Assembly: GCA_035528715.1 (NCBI GenBank)
Contig: DATKYB010000044.1
Coordinates: 1-37,523, forward strand
Reading direction: 5' to 3'
DNA length: 37,523 nt
Source: Nitrospinota bacterium
Lineage (GTDB): Bacteria > JADFOP01 > DATKYB01
The position numbers were made by a program, and so were the translations under genes. Positions 31,916 to 37,523 of the stretch are shown piece after piece (the stretch's first letter is position 1; every line of letters begins with the position of its first letter). The notes beneath the pieces were generated by a model that saw only the letters and a list, made by a program, of their open reading frames with translations, did not search any database and had not been told where the DNA came from.

Positions 31916-31945
31916 GAAATTTTTCTATCTATTATAATTTCTTTA

Positions 31946-32461
31946 TTAAGATAGTGCTTCTATTATGGCTCTGTGAAAAGCAGGGATATCATCTGGTTTT
32001 CTGGATGTAATCAAATTCCCATCCACTACAACCTCAGCATCTATGTATTCTGCTCCAGCATGAACCAGATCATCCTTGATAGCAAAAAAGCCAGTAACCT
32101 TCTTTCCCTTTAAAATACCAGCCGAGGCCAACATCCATCCTGCATGACAAATAGCTGCTACGACCTTGCCTTTTTCAAACATCTCTTTTACAACTCTAAC
32201 CATATCTTTTGAACGTCTCATAACGTCTGGGGCATATCCTCCAGGAATAATTAGGGCATCAAACTTTGAAGTATCTACATCTTTTACATTTATATCAGGA
32301 TGGACAGGGAGCCCGTGTTTACTTTTATATTCTTTTTTGCCAGAACCTACAACGCTCACCTCTGCCCCTTCCTCTATAAATCTATAATAGGGACACCAGA
32401 ATTCATACTCATTATAAAGGTCTTCTATAAGAATCAAAAATTTTTTACCTTCGAGTTTCAT
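31946..32461 (-). CDS. DJ-1/PfpI-family protein
   Basis: 171 residues, glutamine-amidotransferase-like fold with nucleophile elbow AAICHAGWML (C105, H106) and the PfpI-type DALIIPGGYAPDVMRR and NLITSRKPDDIPAF segments. PfpI/YhbO proteins have been described as proteases and as deglycases/glyoxalases; the exact activity is unsettled. AAGGAGG precedes the ATG. Monocistronic. Confidence 0.85.
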   Translation of the reverse strand: MKLEGKKFLILIEDLYNEYEFWCPYYRFIEEGAEVSVVGSGKKEYKSKHGLPVHPDINVKDVDTSKFDALIIPGGYAPDVMRRSKDMVRVVKEMFEKGKVVAAICHAGWMLASAGILKGKKVTGFFAIKDDLVHAGAEYIDAEVVVDGNLITSRKPDDIPAFHRAIIEALS

Positions 32462-32498
32462 AGCAATCCTCCTTGATTAAGAATTTTTTAGGACTTTT

Positions 32499-32526
32499 AT
32501 TATAAATCATTCATTTTCTATTTCAA
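32499..32526 (-). promoter_or_regulatory. promoter for the PfpI-family gene
   Basis: Minus strand TTGAAA (32521-32526), 16-bp spacer, TATAAT (32499-32504). Confidence 0.6.
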
Positions 32527-32609
32527 TTGAAATTATTTTCTTGTGATGGTTTTATCTCTAATAGAACGTCTAGTTGCTATTTGATTGATAATCTACCTAT
32601 ATAGTTTCC

Positions 32610-32638
32610 TTGACAATTGAGTAATTTTTAAATATTAT
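32610..32638 (+). promoter_or_regulatory. promoter for the DksA-family gene
   Basis: TTGACA (32610-32615), 17-bp spacer, TATTAT (32633-32638), about 70 bp before the ATG. Confidence 0.65.
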
Positions 32639-32709
32639 TTAAAAAACAATTTATTTTATCAATTCTTTATGGGATGCTGGATCTGGGTTAATCATGAGGA
32701 ATAGTTAGG

Positions 32710-33072
32710 ATGAAAAAGAAACAACTTGATTTTTTTAAGACAAAGCTTTTGAGTAAAAAGAATCTTCTGATTCAAGAAGCTAATAAGACGCTAGATAATG
32801 GATTGAATGTACAAAAAGAAGATATGCCTGATACTGTGGATCGATCTTCTATTGAGACTGATCGTAATTTTCTTCTTCGCCTTCGAGATAGAGAAAGAAA
32901 ACTTCTCAAGAAGATTAATGAATCTCTGAAGAGGATTGAGGATGGGTCTTTTGGTATATGTCTTCGATGTGGTGAAGAGATAAACGAAAAGAGATTGAAA
33001 GCGAGGCCTATGGCTACCTTATGCATATCATGTAAAGAAGAACAAGAGAAAAAGGAAAAATTGTCGAGCTAA
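32710..33072 (+). CDS. DksA/TraR-family zinc-finger protein
   Basis: 120 residues: a long helical hairpin with acidic residues in MPDTVDRSS (D41, D44) and a C-terminal four-Cys zinc finger, CLRC...CISC (C84, C87, C105, C108). Such proteins enter the RNA polymerase secondary channel and modulate the stringent response with ppGpp. Shorter than E. coli DksA (151), like many DksA homologues outside γ-proteobacteria. Driven by a near-consensus promoter. Confidence 0.87.
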   Translation: MKKKQLDFFKTKLLSKKNLLIQEANKTLDNGLNVQKEDMPDTVDRSSIETDRNFLLRLRDRERKLLKKINESLKRIEDGSFGICLRCGEEINEKRLKARPMATLCISCKEEQEKKEKLSS

Positions 33073-33080
33073 AACCTTCT

Positions 33081-33857
33081 TTACGTCTCTTTGTAGTCCC
33101 CTTCTTTTAGAGTAGTATAAAATGATAATACTTTTCTAGAGTATCTTTTATGAAATATCTTTCCTTTTTTCATCATGTGGGAAATCTTTGAAGGACCTCT
33201 ATTATATGCTTCTAATGCTAAATCGATATCTTCAAAAATGAGGTTTAGCTTGGATAGATAATAAGATCCCATCCTGATATTAATAAAAGGATTATAGAGA
33301 GCATTGTCATTTTTCCAGTTGATATTTGTTTCTTTAGCTATCTCTTGAGCGGTTACTGGAAGAATCTGCATGAGACCCTTAGCCCCCTTTTTGGATTTGG
33401 CCCAGTTGTTAAAAGAGCTCTCCGTTGAGATTATTGCAACAATAAGAAGAGGATCGTGACCATATCGAATGCTTTCTTTATATATAATTTCCGCAAGTTT
33501 ATTTTCTTGATCTTTTTTGAGGCCAGTGTTGAAATTATTGATTATTTCTTTTATCATATTCTCTGTTTTTGATCTTTCATTATATATAGCCTCTGCAAGT
33601 TTATTTTCTTGGTTCTTTTCAAGGTCAACGATGAAATTATTGATTATCTCTTTGATGAAATCTTCATTTTTTTGTATTTCTATATCTTTATGAAAGATTT
33701 TCTTGAGAGGAGTATAGTAGCTTCCTTCAGAATAAAAGTAGATATTAGTTGTTAATAGCCCGACAAGAAAAAAACAAGATAGGTTTTTGAAACTCAGATC
33801 AATTTTTTTCTTGAAGAATAATTTAGCAAAGTATTTTAAGCAGTTTTTCAATACCAT
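33081..33857 (-). CDS. lytic transglycosylase (SLT domain) with duplicated linker
   Basis: 258 residues. An N-terminal anchor (about 28-42) is followed by two near-identical helical repeats of 26 residues (67-92 and 101-126; IKEIINNF...QENKLAExIY, period 34), then a C-terminal SLT domain with catalytic Glu in STESSF (E146), GAKGLMQILPVTA and ALEAYNRGP. Cleaves peptidoglycan between MurNAc and GlcNAc in the periplasm. AAGGAAG precedes the ATG; consensus promoter upstream. The duplicated linker looks recent and may adjust reach or dimerisation. Confidence 0.85.
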   Translation of the reverse strand: MVLKNCLKYFAKLFFKKKIDLSFKNLSCFFLVGLLTTNIYFYSEGSYYTPLKKIFHKDIEIQKNEDFIKEIINNFIVDLEKNQENKLAEAIYNERSKTENMIKEIINNFNTGLKKDQENKLAEIIYKESIRYGHDPLLIVAIISTESSFNNWAKSKKGAKGLMQILPVTAQEIAKETNINWKNDNALYNPFINIRMGSYYLSKLNLIFEDIDLALEAYNRGPSKISHMMKKGKIFHKRYSRKVLSFYTTLKEGDYKET

Positions 33858-33876
33858 AAATAGCTTCCTTTTTTTT

Positions 33877-33906
33877 AATATAGGATTGATCTTTGATGTT
33901 TGTCAA
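33877..33906 (-). promoter_or_regulatory. promoter for the lytic transglycosylase
   Basis: Minus strand TTGACA (33901-33906), 18-bp spacer, TATATT (33877-33882). Confidence 0.65.
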
Positions 33907-34273
33907 GAAAAAAACTATATATTGTATAGAGTAGATAATAAAATACTAAATGTTGTGTTTTCAGTCATTTTCAACGGCATCTCAAAATTTTGTACAGAAA
34001 CCTCTTTTAGGAGGAGGTTTAATATCTTCTTCTCTAAATATTTCCAACTCATATTATTATTGAATACAAATTATGTTAAAAGAGCTTTTAGTATCAAATT
34101 ATGCACTTTAAGTCAAGAAAAAAATTAACTATTTTTTATAACAAAATGATGATGTTTCGAAGTTGTTATTCTTTGAAATTATGTATAATTACATCAAGAA
34201 AAAAATCAAGATACTTTATTTTAACAATGGCATTTTCTGGATATAATTTATTGATATTTAAAGGCATTGACTA
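33907..34273. other. AT-rich intergenic region with a recurring TCAAGAAAAAAA box
   Basis: No credible gene. TCAAGAAAAAAA occurs at about 33903, 34113 and 34195; on the minus strand this is a T run followed by CTTGA, and the first is the transglycosylase -35. The other two could be extra -35 elements or chance in AT-rich DNA. AAAGG 9 nt before 34274 serves the next gene. Confidence 0.4.
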
Positions 34274-35536
34274 ATGAGAAAAAATACCAAATATATAGTC
34301 ATAGGAAACGGTATAGCTGGTATAAGCGCTATAGAAGGAATTAGGAATAGAGATACCCAATGTAATATTACTGTTATTTCCCAGGAGCCATTTCTGGCTT
34401 ACTCTCCAACGTCACTACCATATTTGATAGAGGGAAAGATTACTGAAGATAAGATTTTTATAAGAAATAAAGAGTTTTATAAAAAAAATAGGGCAAGACT
34501 TATTTTGAATAAGAGAGCATTAGGAATAAATCCTTTTAATAAAGAGGTTTTTCTTAGTGGCGGTAAGAACCTTACCTATGACTCTCTTCTTATAGCTACG
34601 GGGGCTGAGCCAATAATTCCAAATTTATACGGACTAAGTCGTTGTGATTACTTTGTATTAAAGACCCTAAAAGATGCCAGAAGATTAAAAAATGAGGTCC
34701 TTGTAAACGGTCATGTTGTGATGTCAGGTGGTGGTTTAATCGGTATAGAGCTGGCTTATATTCTTAGAAGTCAAGGATTTGAGGTTACAGTTATCGAAGA
34801 AAAGGAGCGCATACTTTCTTTTTATTTTGATGACGAGGCTGAGAAAATTATCAGGGATATCTATAGAAAAAATGGTGTCAATTTTATTCTCAATTCAAAA
34901 CTGGTTGGAGGGGAAAGGAAAAAAGAAAATCGACTGATTTTAAAACTTCAAAACGGAAATAAAATCAGGACTGATTTATTTATTATTTCTGTGGGAATGA
35001 AACCTGCTGTAGATTTTTTAAAAAATAGTAATATTAGAGTAAATAAAGGTATCATAGTCGATAGAATGATGCGAACAAATTACAATAATATTTTTGCCGC
35101 TGGAGATGTGACGGAGGCAAGGGATTTTTTTTCAAAAAAGAAGGTCTTAAGTCATATTATTCCATCAGCTATTTATCAGGGCAGAATTGCAGGTTTGAAC
35201 ATGGCGGGTGGAAATGAAACATATAGTGGCAATATATCAATGAATATATTCAGTTTCTTTGGAAATGAGGCCTTATCAATAGGTGATGTATTTGTTAATG
35301 GTCGAAATATTAAGATAGTTAAGAAGGTTCAAACAAGTAAAAATAGATTTTATAAGTTAGTCTTGAAAGACAACTGCTTAATCGGCGCTGTTTTGATTAA
35401 TGTAAATATTAAACCAGGTATACTTCTTAATCTTATAAAGAGAAGAATTGATCTCTCCCCTTGGCTAGAGTCGGTGGGAACAGGCTTCTTTAACTTTGGA
35501 AAGGTTTTTCAAAAAGCGATTGGTAAAATGGATTAA
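34274..35536 (+). CDS. FAD/NAD(P)-dependent oxidoreductase (NirB/rubredoxin-reductase type)
   Basis: 420 residues. FAD-binding GNGIAGISA (11-19), central FAD segment SLLIATGAEP (about 104-113), NAD(P)-binding GGGLIGIELA (152-161), and second FAD motif NNIFAAGDV (271-279). At the position where CoA-disulfide reductases carry a redox Cys (CGLPY), this protein has SPTSLPY (44-50), so it is a flavin electron-transfer enzyme rather than a disulfide reductase. The partner acceptor is unknown; no rubredoxin or siroheme domain is present. AAAGG precedes the ATG. Confidence 0.82.
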   Translation: MRKNTKYIVIGNGIAGISAIEGIRNRDTQCNITVISQEPFLAYSPTSLPYLIEGKITEDKIFIRNKEFYKKNRARLILNKRALGINPFNKEVFLSGGKNLTYDSLLIATGAEPIIPNLYGLSRCDYFVLKTLKDARRLKNEVLVNGHVVMSGGGLIGIELAYILRSQGFEVTVIEEKERILSFYFDDEAEKIIRDIYRKNGVNFILNSKLVGGERKKENRLILKLQNGNKIRTDLFIISVGMKPAVDFLKNSNIRVNKGIIVDRMMRTNYNNIFAAGDVTEARDFFSKKKVLSHIIPSAIYQGRIAGLNMAGGNETYSGNISMNIFSFFGNEALSIGDVFVNGRNIKIVKKVQTSKNRFYKLVLKDNCLIGAVLINVNIKPGILLNLIKRRIDLSPWLESVGTGFFNFGKVFQKAIGKMD

Positions 35537-35538
35537 TG

Positions 35539-35565
35539 GGGTTAAGCTCTTCATAACCCTTTTTT
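35539..35565 (+). terminator. terminator after the FAD oxidoreductase
   Basis: GGGTTA (35539-35544), loop, TAACCC (35554-35559), then six T. It overlaps the stop of the convergent thiD-thiN gene. Confidence 0.65.
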
Positions 35566-36885
35566 GATATTAATAATCTTATCCACTACATCATTAGCAT
35601 TCTTTCCTATAACCCTAATCATTGCCTCTTTTTCATGACCTCCCAAATCATAGATAATGTCTGGAACTGACCCAAATCTTTTTATTGCTGTTTCTGTACC
35701 CCATTCTAAAGACGAACCTTCTTTTGTCTTGATTCTTTTTGGTTCTTCCTTTCTATTGAAGCTCGATATCTTCATCCGCAGTCTTTTACAAGTATTGATA
35801 GCTTCTTTAGAATAACAGATGTTCATTACTGCCCTTTTTTCAGGATCGTATTTTAAAACCGTAAGAATAATATTAGCCACATGTCTTGAGGCTCCGAACC
35901 GAGGAGATGATAAGGTTCTTATTTCATCACCAAACCTTATTATTCTTCCTGGAAAGGCAATAATATCGAAATAGTCCCTGGCAAAGGGAAGAGCAAGCCC
36001 GAAGTTTGATTGGACTTCTGGGATTAATTTTCCTATTTTCTCCTTTTTTAATTTCTCAAGAGCTCTTCCCAACTCTTCTACAAGATGATATCTATCGATC
36101 TCCCTATATATATTAGAAAAGTGGTGGGTGGGGCCATGTCCTTTTCCAATATCCAGCGAGTATCGAATAGCAGTAGTAATATAATCTTTTGCTGTTCTTA
36201 TGGCATCTTTAAGGTTGTTTCCTTTTGCAAGTTCTGCGGTGATGGCTGCAGAAAAGGTGCACCCTGTTCCATGTGTATTTTTAGTCTTTATGCGCTCTGA
36301 AGAATATTCTATAAACTCTTTACCATTATAAAACAGATCGAGGGCATTTCCCGTTAAGTGTCCTCCTTTAATAACGACATTTTTTATTCCCCAATCTACA
36401 ATCTTTCTAGCAGCCCGTTTCATGTCTTGAATACTTTTTATATTGATTCCTGTTAAGACCTTTGCCTCTTCGGTATTTGGTGTAATGACATATGCGAGTG
36501 GAAGAAGCTTTGTGATAAGGGCCTCCTTTGCCTCTGTTCTGAGAAGGTGGTCACCGCTCTTCGCTACCATTACAGGATCTACTACTAATTTTTTTATCTT
36601 ATGCTCTTTTATTTTTTCACTTACCTTGATTACAATCTCAGAACTTGAGAGCATCCCTGTCTTTGCAGCATCTACGCCTATATCCTTTGCAACGGCATCT
36701 ATCTGGAGTCCTACAAAGTCAGGAGATATGTCAAATATTCCTTCAACACCTATCGTATTTTGGGCAGTTAAAGAGGTAATCGCAGAGGTGCCAAAAACTC
36801 CTAAGGCTGAGAAGGTCTTTAGGTCTGCCTGAATTCCAGCACCGCCTCCTGAATCTGATCCAGCAATTGTTAGAGCAACCTTCAC
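35551..36885 (-). CDS. thiDN: HMP-P kinase / thiamine-phosphate synthase fusion (ThiD-ThiN)
   Basis: 444 residues from a GTG with AGGGGGA 8 nt upstream. Residues 1-260 are ThiD: GSDSGGGAGIQADLKT, KTGMLSS, VVDPVMVAKSG and HGTGCTFSAA (C209), which phosphorylates hydroxymethylpyrimidine (phosphate). Residues 270-444 are ThiN: SNFGLALPFARDYFDIIAFP, SSPRFGASRHVAN and EWGTETAIKRFG, a thiamine-phosphate synthase unrelated to ThiE. ThiN was first known from archaea and a few bacteria. The fusion covers pyrimidine activation and coupling. No TPP riboswitch is visible upstream. Confidence 0.9.
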   Translation of the reverse strand: MKVALTIAGSDSGGGAGIQADLKTFSALGVFGTSAITSLTAQNTIGVEGIFDISPDFVGLQIDAVAKDIGVDAAKTGMLSSSEIVIKVSEKIKEHKIKKLVVDPVMVAKSGDHLLRTEAKEALITKLLPLAYVITPNTEEAKVLTGINIKSIQDMKRAARKIVDWGIKNVVIKGGHLTGNALDLFYNGKEFIEYSSERIKTKNTHGTGCTFSAAITAELAKGNNLKDAIRTAKDYITTAIRYSLDIGKGHGPTHHFSNIYREIDRYHLVEELGRALEKLKKEKIGKLIPEVQSNFGLALPFARDYFDIIAFPGRIIRFGDEIRTLSSPRFGASRHVANIILTVLKYDPEKRAVMNICYSKEAINTCKRLRMKISSFNRKEEPKRIKTKEGSSLEWGTETAIKRFGSVPDIIYDLGGHEKEAMIRVIGKNANDVVDKIINIKKGL

Positions 36886-36965
36886 TTTTAAAATCCCCCT
36901 TTTGTTATGTTTATTAATAATAAAACAAATCTATTATTGTTTTTGTATCCTCCAATCCATTCATT

Positions 36966-37151
36966 TCAGAACCGTATAAAAAAATCTATAAATGGATTTT
37001 CAAACTCCTTTGAGGACTTTCTGTAATAATAACGCATATAGAGCAACATTATGCCAGCAAAAATTAAAATCATGGCAACAATGATTGATAAAAGTGGTGG
37101 ATAGAGAGCGATCAGAATCCCAGAAAAAATAAGCAAAAGGCCTAAAAACAT
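36966..37151 (-). CDS. small two-helix membrane protein
   Basis: 61 residues: two membrane helices (FLGLLLIFSGILIALYP and LLSIIVAMILIFAGIMLLYM) separated by a short Pro turn, then a basic/aromatic tail (RYYYRKSSKEFENPFIDFFI). GGAGGG stands 6 nt before the ATG. It resembles DUF3096-type two-helix proteins in shape, though I would not insist on the family. Function unknown. Confidence 0.65.
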   Translation of the reverse strand: MFLGLLLIFSGILIALYPPLLSIIVAMILIFAGIMLLYMRYYYRKSSKEFENPFIDFFIRF

Positions 37152-37200
37152 TTTACCCTCCGTTTTGGAACGTTTGAATAAATAAATTATTTTTAATGAT

Positions 37201-37229
37201 AAAATATGGTTATATAAATATTATGTCAA
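37201..37229 (-). promoter_or_regulatory. promoter for the small membrane protein
   Basis: Minus strand TTGACA (37224-37229), 17-bp spacer, TATTTT (37201-37206). The rest of the 37152-37461 gap is AT-rich with no gene I can support. Confidence 0.6.
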
Positions 37230-37461
37230 GAAGTAATTATTGAGCCCGGTTAGATAAGACTTTTTGTAAATCTAAAAAAAGCCATTAAAGAAAATATACA
37301 ACTAAAATCCTTAATAAATCTATAGAGATAAAAGGGGATTAGTTAAGAACTTTTAATTGCAATTTTTTTTTCATTTTCTATAATTACCTAAATTAATATA
37401 ATGTTCGAGCTTTTTGGAAAATGAACAAGTTAGGCAGTAGACGACTCGCACAGAGGGTCAT

Positions 37462-37523
37462 ATGTTAATAGAATCCTCAGCTCCTACAAGGATAGATCTT
37501 GGAGGGGGTACGCTTGATATATA
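37462..37523 (+). CDS. GHMP-family sugar kinase, 5' end only
   Basis: The last 62 bases open a frame MLIESSAPTRIDLGGGTLDI. The APTRIDLGGGTLDI motif is the N-terminal sugar-binding strand of GHMP kinases of the galactokinase/heptose-7-phosphate kinase group. GAGGG (37453-37457) stands 4 nt before the ATG. The gene runs off the window; substrate cannot be decided. Confidence 0.75.
   Translation, partial: MLIESSAPTRIDLGGGTLDI

Noticed and set aside
33787-34128. 113-codon plus-strand frame overlapping the start of the lytic transglycosylase
   Set aside because: It lies antisense to the promoter and N-terminus of a well-supported gene, has no ribosome-binding site and an unlikely composition.
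33903-34206. Regulon box TCAAGAAAAAAA
   Set aside because: Three copies, but the first is explained by a -35 element and the motif is likely by chance in such AT-rich DNA; kept only as a note in the intergenic entry.
36886-36965. TPP riboswitch ahead of the ThiD-ThiN gene
   Set aside because: The 80-bp gap is too short and has no CTGAGA core.
1-37523. CRISPR array
   Set aside because: No regularly spaced 25-40 bp repeats; the phased heptamers at 185-211 are far too short.

Overview
The window is a strongly AT-rich stretch of a bacterial chromosome. It carries a β-barrel outer-membrane protein, an AsmA-like envelope protein and a periplasmic lytic transglycosylase, so the host is Gram-negative. 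A tungstate ABC transporter under a Moco-type riboswitch, radical SAM and hemerythrin proteins, and sulfur-carrier biosynthesis genes point to an anaerobic or microaerophilic lifestyle, perhaps Desulfobacterota, Nitrospirota or a nearby candidate phylum. The taxon is inference; no rRNA or marker gene is present.

Left part (1 to about 7200) is accessory DNA. A 3' fragment of tRNA-Phe (296-344) with no 5' half looks like the far attachment scar of an island lying to the left, beside three short direct repeats spaced exactly 10 bp. Then come a MORN-repeat protein, two tandem PilZ proteins, a run of membrane or outer-membrane proteins of unknown function, and a zinc-finger/Mrr-like nuclease. Four related promoter-leader modules (TTGACA-N17-TAATCT followed by a GCATCTT/AAGATGC hairpin in the better copies) lie in front of unrelated genes here. 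Several short reading frames in this part appear decayed: an in-frame TAG, an ATA where ATG is expected, and a frameshift. Palindromic repeats (6840-7083) close the region.

Middle part (7200-24200): a haem-binding sensor histidine kinase, a secreted protein with three tandem 20-residue repeats, a hemerythrin, an XRE-TPR gene pair, a GAF-domain remnant, a 153-bp MITE-like inverted repeat, a four-gene operon (DUF2318, FtsX-type permease, ATPase, CxCxxCG protein) resembling the ABC part of P19/Fet iron-uptake loci, a Cys-rich secreted protein, a stand-alone Hint domain, an AzgA-type purine permease, a PflX-type radical SAM protein, a TPR protein, and an AsmA-like/PlsC envelope pair. Two copies of an upstream region carry matching sigma-54-like GG-N10-GC sites.

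Right part (24200-37523): a SAM-I riboswitch with a visible terminator/antiterminator controls a threonine synthase homologue, a MoaD/ThiS-type sulfur carrier ending in GG-K, and a NIL-domain protein. A 27-codon remnant just downstream resembles the start of a JAMM peptidase. I read this as a protein-thiocarboxylate route to homocysteine using a threonine-synthase-fold enzyme; this is the most notable system in the window. It is followed by a DUF6485 protein, DUF1573 coupled to a two-thioredoxin DsbD/CcdA fusion, tupABC behind a Moco-type riboswitch and terminator, a PfpI/DJ-1 protein, a DksA-type protein, a lytic transglycosylase, an FAD/NAD(P) oxidoreductase, a ThiD-ThiN fusion, a small membrane protein, and the first codons of a GHMP sugar kinase running off the right edge.
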